Positions 56,942 to 64,000 of a stretch of 64,000 nucleotides of DNA are shown here, one piece after another; position 1 is the first letter of the stretch, and the number at the start of each line of letters is the position of its first letter. Location: positions 186,001 through 250,000 of the forward strand of contig PQAL01000003.1 of the NCBI GenBank assembly GCA_003105035.1, given 5' to 3'. The notes under the pieces were generated by a model, which was not told the origin of the DNA, ran no database searches, and was given only the letters and a program-made list of their open reading frames with translations. The position numbers were made by a program, and so were the translations under genes. The DNA is from Anaerolineales bacterium. Its GTDB lineage: Bacteria > Chloroflexota > Anaerolineae > Anaerolineales > UBA4823.

Positions 56942-57007
56942 AGCCTGGTCGCTCGTGAAAACATCCCCAAGCGCCAATGCCTCACGGTAAGCAACAATTC
57001 CTGGCAA

Positions 57008-57036
57008 TTGACGTAGGCCAGGGGAGATGGTAAAAT
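57008..57036 (+). promoter_or_regulatory. tRNA-Glu promoter
   Basis: TTGACG (57008-57013), a 17-base spacer and TAAAAT (57031-57036) place the start about seven bases before the tRNA. Confidence 0.7.
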
Positions 57037-57049
57037 TCCGTCGCTTTTC

Positions 57050-57122
57050 GCCCCCATTGTCTAGCGGCCCAGGACGCGGCCCTCTCAAGGCCGAAACACG
57101 AGTTCGAACCTCGTTGGGGGCA
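57050..57122 (+). tRNA. tRNA-Glu (anticodon CTC)
   Basis: A 73-base cloverleaf: acceptor GCCCCCA / TGGGGGC, D arm GTCTAGCGGCCCAGGAC as in E. coli tRNA-Glu, and anticodon stem CGGCC / GGCCG with loop CTCTCAA (anticodon CTC). T arm ACGAG-TTCGAAC-CTCGT and discriminator A complete it. The CCA end is not encoded. Confidence 0.98.
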
Positions 57123-57124
57123 CA
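57114..57124 (+). repeat. 11-base direct repeat at tRNA-Glu 3' end
   Basis: TTGGGGGCACA spans the acceptor 3' strand and two bases beyond. The identical sequence is at 58600-58610, on the far side of the phosphotransferase gene. Confidence 0.5.
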
Positions 57125-57230
57125 GGAACATATAGACCACGTATTCCATACGGTACAATTTTCCCTGTCGTGCCCTGTTTTCGGGCCGTATTTTTTTGTT
57201 TCATGCGGCTTCAGGCGAATATACAAAACC

Positions 57231-58289
57231 TTATAACGAGAATGGCTTTTCAGGTGAGTAGATGCTATCAAAGAAGCCCATATAGGGCAGATCGTTCTCG
57301 ATACACTTGATCTTATAGCTCAGCCGCTTTTGCATTTTCTCGTTGGGATCATCTATGTACTGAATGTAATACAACAACTCTTCAACCTGAATCAACTGCA
57401 CAAACATCGGTAAACGCGCCATCCACTCAACAGATAGCTCATTCTTGCAAGCATAGCCATTCATGATCTGTTCCATGTAGTGATCCATAAAAGTCTTGCG
57501 TTCTTCCAGACCGCTGAACATGATCCTGCCAATGCCACCTTCCCAGGCTGAGGCCAGTTCGTAAATGAACCAGAAGTAACCGCAATCGTCAAAGTCGAAA
57601 ACGGTCATGTCTCCATTATCATAATCAACGATGAAGTTGCCATCGTTGAAATCGCCGTGGATCAAGCCGTAGGAATTCCGATCCCGCGGAAGCGAACGAA
57701 TTTCTTTCAGAAGAGACTGAATTCGATCACATACAACCGGAAACCGCTCTGACACCTGCGTTTCAATCACCAATCTCGATCTATTGATCTCGAACCACTC
57801 AGGACGTTTTTCCTGTTCGTTTATCGGTTGGTAGTCTTTTGCCAGGGCGTGCATTTGTCCCAGAACCCACCCCCAGTTCTGAAAATACTCTTCGATGGGC
57901 ACATCCTCGCGGTAGCGATAGTGATTGTCTGGAACCCGCATCCCTTTGCCCCTGACAAAAGATGCGATGTGCAGTGGCATTCCTCGAACTTGAATCGTCT
58001 CAAGTAGCCGGCCGTTTTGAGATGGCATTGGCCTGGAAACCCGGACGCCATGCTCGGCCAGGTAATCCACAAAGTGCAATTCGGCCCGAATCTGATCGGC
58101 AGTTCTGTCGGGACGGAAGGAAATTCGCAGAATGCTGGGTTGCCCTTCATGTTCGTACTCGTACACAAGGTTTGCGCAACCTTCAGAGCCGGCGAACAAT
58201 TTCAAGGCATCCATCTTTACACCGAACAATTGGGATGCTGTGTAGAGAATTTCTTGGTCGCAAATGCTTATTATCTCTTCTCTTTGCAT
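57231..58289 (-). CDS. Aminoglycoside phosphotransferase (APH) fold kinase
   Basis: This 352-residue protein has the APH catalytic loop HGDFNDGNF and the metal-binding FDFDDCG. The family phosphorylates aminoglycosides, choline, homoserine or other small alcohols; the substrate here is unknown, and an antibiotic-resistance label would be unsupported. It lies just after tRNA-Glu, is transcribed toward it, looks less GC-rich than its neighbours, and is bounded by the 11-base tRNA repeat, all hinting at acquisition. Confidence 0.85.
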   Translation of the reverse strand: MQREEIISICDQEILYTASQLFGVKMDALKLFAGSEGCANLVYEYEHEGQPSILRISFRPDRTADQIRAELHFVDYLAEHGVRVSRPMPSQNGRLLETIQVRGMPLHIASFVRGKGMRVPDNHYRYREDVPIEEYFQNWGWVLGQMHALAKDYQPINEQEKRPEWFEINRSRLVIETQVSERFPVVCDRIQSLLKEIRSLPRDRNSYGLIHGDFNDGNFIVDYDNGDMTVFDFDDCGYFWFIYELASAWEGGIGRIMFSGLEERKTFMDHYMEQIMNGYACKNELSVEWMARLPMFVQLIQVEELLYYIQYIDDPNEKMQKRLSYKIKCIENDLPYMGFFDSIYSPEKPFSL

Positions 58290-58599
58290 GCGGTCTCCTG
58301 AATTATTAGTGAAGTATTCGTTTGGGAAGGTTTTACCTAACGCGCAGTCAAGCCGCCCGCCTAATTCCTTATGGACTTCATTATCACTGCCCGCTTCCGG
58401 AAAGATTATTGGGTATCAGGCTGTGAAACTTGAAACGATGGTCGATCAGCCTACCCTCACTGATGAGTATAGCAAAGCAGAAAACAATAGGCAAGTGCCT
58501 GCATTGCAAATAAAAAAAGTTCGATCTAGTGCATCGCACATTCGGAATCCTGCACTAACCCCCTCTCAACTTTGTATTATCCGTTTATCAAGCACCCCC

Positions 58600-58610
58600 T
58601 TGGGGGCACA
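58600..58610 (+). repeat. Second copy of the tRNA-Glu 3' end repeat
   Basis: TTGGGGGCACA, identical to 57114-57124. It could be the distal attachment site of a small tRNA-integrated element, or chance. Confidence 0.45.
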
Positions 58611-58613
58611 CCC

Positions 58614-58640
58614 AAATCTGCCTTCTTAGGCAGATTTTTT
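58614..58640 (+). terminator. Rho-independent terminator, orphan
   Basis: A 9-bp stem (AAATCTGCC / GGCAGATTT) with a 6-base loop runs into six T's on the plus strand, but no plus-strand gene precedes it. It may terminate an unseen small RNA or be a remnant. Confidence 0.6.
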
Positions 58641-58788
58641 ATCTCAGAATAATGGGGTGAGCTTGAGGTTTATCAGGCGGTCACTCGGTAAGGTTCGTCT
58701 CGAGCCAAAGGCTAAACACGGTAAATCTCACCCACCCCTGACGCAATTAAAAAAGACATCCGATTATCTTTATGTGTGTAAAGCTTTC

Positions 58789-59166
58789 CTATTCCTCTGT
58801 GCGGATGACCTTCACAACAATCCCCGAGGCCGGGTCAATACAACGCACATACTCAGTGGTTACCCCGTTCTTGTTGATTATCTTCTCGTAAGGGGTGCCT
58901 TTATATTGCCATCCCAGGGTGCCTCCAAACCGTAGCACCTGGATGACGGGATCCATACTGCTGAGCAGCCAGGGGCATATTTTTCCGGTGTCATCTGGAT
59001 AGAGAAATTTCTGGCCAACCTGATAGCTCTTTTCCCCATCGCCGCGGTACATCCAGGCACAAATTCCAAGTGCCTCAAAATTGCGGGGGTAGATAATTCG
59101 GCCGTTGTCTTTACGTAACTCCCCACCTTTACCTTCAAATATCTCGATCTCAATTTTGTACGGCAT
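58789..59166 (-). CDS. TIGR04076-like protein
   Basis: This 125-residue protein resembles the TIGR04076 family in its second half (CPWLLSSMDPVIQVLRFGG, then CIDPASGIVVKVIR). The N-terminal half is longer and divergent (YKIEIEIFEGKGGELRK). Function is unknown. GGAG lies six bases before the ATG. It sits between the phosphotransferase and the glycyl radical operon, in the same low-density stretch. Confidence 0.7.
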   Translation of the reverse strand: MPYKIEIEIFEGKGGELRKDNGRIIYPRNFEALGICAWMYRGDGEKSYQVGQKFLYPDDTGKICPWLLSSMDPVIQVLRFGGTLGWQYKGTPYEKIINKNGVTTEYVRCIDPASGIVVKVIRTEE

Positions 59167-59525
59167 ACTTCTCTCCTACCTTTAGATTTCCCTCGGTTGT
59201 AGGTCCACCATCTACTCTATGGACTGATCTTCATCCGCATTATTAGTATTTTATATCCTGTTTCAAACTTGAGTTTTGGAGAGACATTCCATACCAGGCA
59301 ACAAAAATCCATAATTTACTTCGATTACCCGACACCATTCAGGATGGTTCTCTTAACGATATAATTCTTGAAAATCGATCGATAACCTGTCCAACAAGCA
59401 CTTGATGAAACTGGCAAATGGCAATCAGCTCCGTGCAGAGTTTTTTTTACAGGCAATTTTGAAGCAACGATGCGAAATACTCAACGGGCTGAGTCTGACG
59501 CAGAATATCTGGAAGGAGAATGCCC
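59167..59525. other. Upstream region of the glycyl radical operon, 359 bp
   Basis: No gene. It holds a good -10 (59360-59365) without a matching -35, and a 10-base palindrome ATCGATCGAT at 59374-59383 near the predicted start. This could be an operator. Confidence 0.5.
59360..59365 (+). promoter_or_regulatory. -10 element of the glycyl radical operon
   Basis: Consensus TATAAT with no recognisable -35 at 16-18 bases, as in activator-dependent promoters. The leader to the ATG is about 150 bases. Confidence 0.4.
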
Positions 59526-62045
59526 ATGACCACCGATGTTTGTGCTCCACCAAGCTACGCCATCAAGACACCTACCAACCTTTCGCCGCGCATCCAATGG
59601 TTGCGTGATTACTATTTTCAAGGGGTGAAGCGGGCCTGGAACAATGAATACACCTCCTGGACCACCGGCACCCCCTGGGATTTCCAATACAACGAGCTGA
59701 CGTTTTACATCGTCCCCGAAACCTACACATTCCTGCAGACCTTCCGCTCATCCTTCAACCAGATTGCTCGTCCGGTCAGCCTGCACCCCGATTTCTGGAA
59801 GTGGTCACTACCCGAGCGCCGCGCCTGGTTCAACCGTGAAGTGATGGTGCATTACCTTCCCAAGGAAATCCTGCCTGGTGACCTGCTGGCGGGCGGCCGT
59901 TTCAACATCCAGACCTCTGCCTGCCTGACCGAAAAAGAGACCAGGGAACGCGACAAGCTGGTGTATGGTCCCAATGGCAGCCGGGCTGCCATGCTGTGGT
60001 TCCACAACCACGGCTACGGTAATGTAGGAGCCACTTCCGGGCACTTGATCCCGGACTATGGGCGCATTATTCGCGAGGGTTGGAAAGCTGTCCACTCCGA
60101 GCTAACCTCTACGTACGCCGCGTTATCGCAGGCGGACAAGCAAGGTAAAAAAGGTGCCCAGCTGCGGGCCATGCTGACTGCGGCAACCATGGCACGCGAC
60201 CTTGCAGCGGAGTATTCTCGAGTATGCCAGGAGCTTGCGAATGTGGAAGCTGACCCACAACGCCGCAATGAGCTGCTGCAGATGGCTGATAACCTCACCC
60301 GCGTGCCTTGGGAGCCCGCCGCGAATTTCTGTGAGGCCGTCCAATCGCTATGGCTGACCCACATGTTGGTCATGGCTGACGAAAATTACCCTGGCCCAGG
60401 AGACTCTTTTGGACGCCTGGACCAGTATCTATTCCCCCTGTGGGAAAAATCAATCGGCGAGGGCATGGACCCAGAGTTTGGCAAGGAAATCCTGAAGTGC
60501 TTCTGGCTGCACTGCAACACCGCCTACGATGGCATGATCCGCACGGGCGGCAACCAGGGCATTACGGCTGGTTACGGACAGTTATTCACTATCTCGGGGA
60601 TGGGGGCGGGCGGCAAGGATATGTCGAACGACCTCACCTACACCTTGTTGGATGTGATCGATGAGATGTCGCCCATCCTGGAACCCAAGCCCAACGTGCG
60701 TTTGCACCGTGGCTCACCAGAAAAATTGCTCGATCACGTGGTGGAAATGATCGCTTCCAGCCAGGGATCACCCTTCCTGCTCAACTTCGATGAGCGCTCG
60801 ATGGCCGGCATGATGTTGCAAGCCCGGAAATCAGGTGTGGAGCAGCTCATCCACAAGGATAATGTCTTTGATTACGCTCCGGTAGGCTGCCTGGAGAATA
60901 CCATGGTCGGCAACGATCGTAGCGGCACGGTGGACGCCAACCTAAATTTACTTAAGGCTGTGGAGCTGGCCATGACCGGAGGTTATGACCTGCTGCCGTT
61001 TACCGACTCCATGACCGGCAAAGCTGACCCTGCCACGCGCTGGGGCGTCGACACGGGCGAGGCAACTCACTTTGAAACCTGGGAGCAATTCTGGCAGGCA
61101 TACACCCTTCAGACCCAGCATATCATCAAGCGCATCGCAGAGCTGTATGAGCAGAGTGAATCCATGCGGGCGCGCTACGCCCCCACGCCATACCTCTCCT
61201 GCCTGGTGAAAGGCTGCGCCCAAAAGGGCCTGGATATCACCGAGGGCGGTGCAGAATTGGGTTTTGTGACCATCGAAGCGGTGACCTATGCTACCACGGT
61301 CGATTCACTGCTGGCGATTAAATACCTGGTTTATGATCAAAAAGCCTGCAGCATGGCAGACCTCATCCAAGCGCTCAAGGATAATTGGAAGGGACATGAA
61401 GTGCTGCAGGCACGCGCCCTGCACAAAGCCCCCAAGTACGGTCGCGATGATGACACCGCGGATGCCATGGCGCAGCAGGTGATGGAGTTGTGGACTGATG
61501 AGACCTGGAAGTACAAGACCCAATCCACCAGGCGTCAATTCCGGCCTGGCATGCTGTCTTGGAATTACTGGGTGGCCGATTCGTTCATCCTGCCAGCCAG
61601 CCCGGATGGGCGTCCGTGCGGCAAATTCCTATCGAACGCGGTGTGCCCTTCCAACGGAGCCGATATCAACGGGCCAACCGCCAATGTTAACTCGGTGGGT
61701 AAAGCCCTGGGGGGCAAGGCTGCTGATGGCCAGGGTGATTGGGATGATTATCTGAACCTGCTACCCAATGGTGCCAGCCACACGATGACCTTCAACCCGT
61801 CTATGCTGCGCGACCCCGAGCACCGTGAGAAATTCAAAGCCTTCCTAAAGGGCTACATCGAAAATGGTGGCTCAGCCTTACAGGTCAACCTGATCAATGC
61901 CGACCTGCTGCGAGACGCCCAGGATCACCCCGAGAACTACCGCCACCTGTTGGTGCGCGTCACCGGCTACAACGCCTACTTCACCTCGATTGGGCGGGAG
62001 CTGCAAAACGAGATCATCGCCCGCGAAAGCCACCAGATGAAATGA
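59526..62045 (+). CDS. Glycyl radical enzyme (pyruvate formate lyase family), substrate unknown
   Basis: The ATG at 59526 is chosen because AGGAG lies seven bases upstream; the ATG at 59520 has the site only one base away. The 839 residues span the full PFL-like barrel. The thiyl radical cysteine is C455 in VGCLEN, and the glycyl radical residue is G814 in RVTGYNAYF, 25 residues from the C-terminus. A C-L-E cysteine motif, unlike the CC of pyruvate formate lyase, is found in decarboxylase and dehydratase types. The N-terminal part (ARPVSLHPDFWKW) is not familiar. It overlaps its activase by four bases. Oxygen-labile, so anaerobic. Confidence 0.93.
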   Translation: MTTDVCAPPSYAIKTPTNLSPRIQWLRDYYFQGVKRAWNNEYTSWTTGTPWDFQYNELTFYIVPETYTFLQTFRSSFNQIARPVSLHPDFWKWSLPERRAWFNREVMVHYLPKEILPGDLLAGGRFNIQTSACLTEKETRERDKLVYGPNGSRAAMLWFHNHGYGNVGATSGHLIPDYGRIIREGWKAVHSELTSTYAALSQADKQGKKGAQLRAMLTAATMARDLAAEYSRVCQELANVEADPQRRNELLQMADNLTRVPWEPAANFCEAVQSLWLTHMLVMADENYPGPGDSFGRLDQYLFPLWEKSIGEGMDPEFGKEILKCFWLHCNTAYDGMIRTGGNQGITAGYGQLFTISGMGAGGKDMSNDLTYTLLDVIDEMSPILEPKPNVRLHRGSPEKLLDHVVEMIASSQGSPFLLNFDERSMAGMMLQARKSGVEQLIHKDNVFDYAPVGCLENTMVGNDRSGTVDANLNLLKAVELAMTGGYDLLPFTDSMTGKADPATRWGVDTGEATHFETWEQFWQAYTLQTQHIIKRIAELYEQSESMRARYAPTPYLSCLVKGCAQKGLDITEGGAELGFVTIEAVTYATTVDSLLAIKYLVYDQKACSMADLIQALKDNWKGHEVLQARALHKAPKYGRDDDTADAMAQQVMELWTDETWKYKTQSTRRQFRPGMLSWNYWVADSFILPASPDGRPCGKFLSNAVCPSNGADINGPTANVNSVGKALGGKAADGQGDWDDYLNLLPNGASHTMTFNPSMLRDPEHREKFKAFLKGYIENGGSALQVNLINADLLRDAQDHPENYRHLLVRVTGYNAYFTSIGRELQNEIIARESHQMK

Positions 62046-62995
62046 CCACCGGCCACATCTTGCATTTCCAGCGCCTCTCCACCGAGGATGGGCCTGGCAT
62101 CCGCACGACGGTGTTTTTTAAGGGCTGCCCACTGCGCTGTGTCTGGTGCCACAACCCTGAGAGCATCTTCATGCAGCCGCAAACGCAATGGTTCGCCGTG
62201 CGCTGCATCGGGTGCAAAACCTGCCTGGGGGTGTGCCCCAATGGTTGCATCAGCCTGGACGGGGATGACCTAGTCTTTGACCGGACCAAATGCGTGGCGT
62301 GTGGTAAATGTGTTGAAGCCTGCCCATCTGGAGCGCGCGAGCTGCTAGGCAAGAATGTCACCGTAGATGAAACACTGGCTGAATTGAACAAAGACCGCGC
62401 CTTTTATATTAAATCGGGTGGAGGTGTCACCCTGTCTGGCGGCGAGCCGACCTTCCAGCCGGATTTCTGTGAAGCTTTGCTGAAAGGATTAAAGGAGCAG
62501 GGCATCTCCACCGCCCTAGATACCTGCGGCTTGACTTCGGCAAGTACGTTTGACCGCCTGCTGCCCTTCACTGACCTGGTCCTGTTCGATCTCAAACTTC
62601 TGGATCCCGAGCGGCATCGCCAGCTCACCGGCGCCAGCAATCAACACATCCTGGAAAATCTGCGCCATATCCAGGGCTATATCAAGAAACATGCCCAGCC
62701 GATTGAGCTGTGGATCCGTACCCCGCTCATCCCGGGCGCGACGGATAGTGAAGAGAATCTAGCTGCCATCGGCCGTTACCTGACCGACCAACTGGATGGG
62801 ACGGTCTCATGCTGGGAATTATGCGCGTTTAACAACCTGTGCCGTGACCAGTACTCCCGCCTGGGCCTGCAGTGGCATTATGCTTCCACCCCGCTGATGA
62901 CCGCCGCTGAAGTGAAGCACTGTGAACAGCTCGCCAGAAACGCATTCAACCACCCAGAGAGGGTGCACGCCAGCGGGGCAACCCGCTTTGAGTAA
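62042..62995 (+). CDS. Glycyl radical enzyme activating enzyme (radical SAM)
   Basis: This 317-residue protein has the radical SAM CX3CX2C motif at C29, C33 and C36. Two ferredoxin-type [4Fe-4S] sites follow, with C55, C58, C61, C65 and C84, C87, C90, C94. The extra clusters are typical of activases for decarboxylases, dehydratases and succinate synthases, not of simple PflA, which supports a non-PFL substrate. The GGEPTFQPDF block is also conserved. It generates the glycyl radical on the upstream protein. The start is within the ATGA overlap. Confidence 0.95.
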   Translation: MTTGHILHFQRLSTEDGPGIRTTVFFKGCPLRCVWCHNPESIFMQPQTQWFAVRCIGCKTCLGVCPNGCISLDGDDLVFDRTKCVACGKCVEACPSGARELLGKNVTVDETLAELNKDRAFYIKSGGGVTLSGGEPTFQPDFCEALLKGLKEQGISTALDTCGLTSASTFDRLLPFTDLVLFDLKLLDPERHRQLTGASNQHILENLRHIQGYIKKHAQPIELWIRTPLIPGATDSEENLAAIGRYLTDQLDGTVSCWELCAFNNLCRDQYSRLGLQWHYASTPLMTAAEVKHCEQLARNAFNHPERVHASGATRFE

Positions 62996-63013
62996 ACCAC
63001 AAAGGAGCTAGGC

Positions 63014-63865
63014 ATGGAGATATCATCACATTCCACCTTTTCTGAAACTGATATCCAGAACACGCAGGTGCCCATGAAGATCGGCCTGCTGGCAACCGTC
63101 ACGCCAGAAGGACTACCGCATGTCACTCTGCTTTCATCGCTCATGGCATGCGCACCCAACCAGCTGTGTTTTGGGCAGTTCACCGAGGGGATGTCGAAAG
63201 GGCACATCCTGTCTGATCCGAAGGCGGCCTTTCTCATCATGGGCCTGGATAAAAACCTGTGGCGCGGGCTGGCCAGCTATACTCATTCAGTAAAGAATGG
63301 GCCGGAATATGATTATTACAACAATGTGCCCATGTTCCGCTACAACGCCTATTTCGGCGTCCACACTGTGTATTATTTCGACCTGATTTCACACACCGGT
63401 AAATTGCCTCTTCCGATGAACCAGATTGTCTTCGCCGCGGTCAAAACGATGCTGGCGCGTAGCCTGGGCCGCAAGCCGGGCCGAAAACCCGTGCTCAACC
63501 ACTGGACACGCCTGTTTCTGGATAAGCTTGACAACCTCAAATTCCTATCCTATATCGGTGCTGACGGTTTCCCGGTCATCATCCCGGCTATCCAAACCCA
63601 AAGCCTGGGTACCGACCATGTGCTGTTCTCCACTTCAGTTTACAAAGACGAGTTGCATTCCATCCCAGCTGGGGTACCCATGGCTGTATTCGACATGGCG
63701 CTGACCATGGAGGATGTGCTTCTGCGCGGCAAATATCTCGGTATCCAGCGGGTGGGAGGCATCCAGGCCGGTGTGGTGGAGCTGGATTGGGTCTACAATC
63801 CCATGCCGCCCGTGCAAGGGCAGGTCTATCCGCCCGTAGAGCTGAAGGCCATCACCCAATTCTAA
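63014..63865 (+). CDS. FMN-binding split-barrel (PPOX-type) protein
   Basis: This 283-residue protein resembles pyridoxamine 5'-phosphate oxidase-type flavoproteins in its first 100 residues (IGLLATVTPEGLPHVTLLSSL), with a longer C-terminal domain (KFLSYIGADGFPVIIPAI) that looks like a second, related barrel. GGAG lies seven bases before the ATG and 19 bases separate it from the activase, so it belongs to the operon. It may be a flavin reductase or sensor for the glycyl radical pathway; this is inference. Confidence 0.75.
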   Translation: MEISSHSTFSETDIQNTQVPMKIGLLATVTPEGLPHVTLLSSLMACAPNQLCFGQFTEGMSKGHILSDPKAAFLIMGLDKNLWRGLASYTHSVKNGPEYDYYNNVPMFRYNAYFGVHTVYYFDLISHTGKLPLPMNQIVFAAVKTMLARSLGRKPGRKPVLNHWTRLFLDKLDNLKFLSYIGADGFPVIIPAIQTQSLGTDHVLFSTSVYKDELHSIPAGVPMAVFDMALTMEDVLLRGKYLGIQRVGGIQAGVVELDWVYNPMPPVQGQVYPPVELKAITQF

Positions 63866-63877
63866 AAGACCCACCTA

Positions 63878-64000
63878 TTGGGGCTTAAGAAGTTCATTGG
63901 TTTGATCTATCGATCTAGACAGCAGGGGTTTGAAACGATTTCTGAGCTACGCAAACACTACTTTATCCGCAAGGGATTGGTCCCGAGTCGGCTCAAATCA
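63878..64000 (+). other. Open frame at right edge
   Basis: A frame from TTG at 63878 remains open to the window end (41 codons), 12 bases after the preceding stop. No ribosome binding site or recognisable motif supports it. Confidence 0.2.

Larger units (their letters stand above)
58290..58788. other. Gene-poor region, 499 bp
   Basis: No convincing gene. A short plus-strand frame here lacks family features. It contains the second copy of the tRNA-end repeat and a plus-strand terminator. Confidence 0.6.

Noticed and set aside
57231-58289. Aminoglycoside resistance gene
   Set aside because: Only the APH fold is evident; residues defining aminoglycoside specificity cannot be assigned.
58264-58629. 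Plus-strand 121-residue frame
   Set aside because: Begins inside the phosphotransferase gene, has no ribosome binding site or family pattern.
1-64000. CRISPR array, transposase, rRNA or phage gene
   Set aside because: No regularly spaced repeats, transposase signatures, rRNA blocks or phage structural proteins were seen.

Overview
The window looks like a chromosomal segment of a Chloroflexota bacterium, most likely class Anaerolineae. This rests on gene content, not on a database search: two membrane proteins with the YYYxG motif of the Chlor_Arch_YYY/DUF2298 family (known from Chloroflexi and archaea), a mevalonate kinase next to an isopentenyl phosphate kinase, a Thermus-like insertion in RpoC, a monoderm-type set of envelope genes, and a glycyl radical enzyme pointing to anaerobic life. 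Housekeeping genes are intact, so this is core chromosome with a few patches of accessory or decaying DNA.

Layout. 1-3217 (minus): large cyclase/AAA/TPR signalling protein running off the left edge. 3608-4333: CDGSH iron-sulfur protein, convergent with rpoC (4479-8789, minus), which has its own promoter, a terminator-like leader hairpin and no rpoB beside it. 8943-12257: orphan multidomain histidine kinase. 12366-16259 (minus): GT-C membrane protein, cmk and two PlsC-type acyltransferases, the last three joined by 4-base overlaps. 16340-33264 (minus): tlyA, lepA, a flippase-like protein, a GT4 glycosyltransferase, two methyltransferases, a GT39 protein, a 1852-residue GT39-DUF2298 fusion and a stand-alone DUF2298 protein, closed by a strong terminator. 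This cluster is the best candidate for an undescribed system, probably building or modifying a surface glycan on a lipid carrier.

33338-37709 (plus): UbiA-type prenyltransferase, mevalonate kinase, isopentenyl phosphate kinase, dGTPase and greA. Together with the GT-C cluster this supplies and uses polyprenyl carriers. 37767-40533 is a poorer stretch: a DUF1801 protein, a lineage-type membrane protein, a decayed YfhO-like gene and two related palindromic repeats. 40567-46773 (minus): ffh-rpsP-khpA-rimM-dprA-topA. 46965-54356 (plus): DegV, DUF1015, a small unknown protein, a beta-propeller protein, an M23 lipoprotein and recA with a LexA-like box in its promoter. 54640-56941: thioredoxin-VKOR fusion and an MFS transporter.

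57050-57122 is tRNA-Glu(CTC), followed by a phosphotransferase gene bounded by an 11-base repeat of the tRNA 3' end, and then a TIGR04076-like gene. The right end (59526-63865) is a compact operon: glycyl radical enzyme of unknown substrate, its radical-SAM activase and an FMN-binding split-barrel protein.

No rRNA, CRISPR array, transposase or phage structural gene was seen. Start codons were adjusted by hand where ribosome binding sites or overlaps argue for a downstream start (plsC2, mevalonate kinase, khpA, rpsP, recA, VKOR, glycyl radical enzyme).
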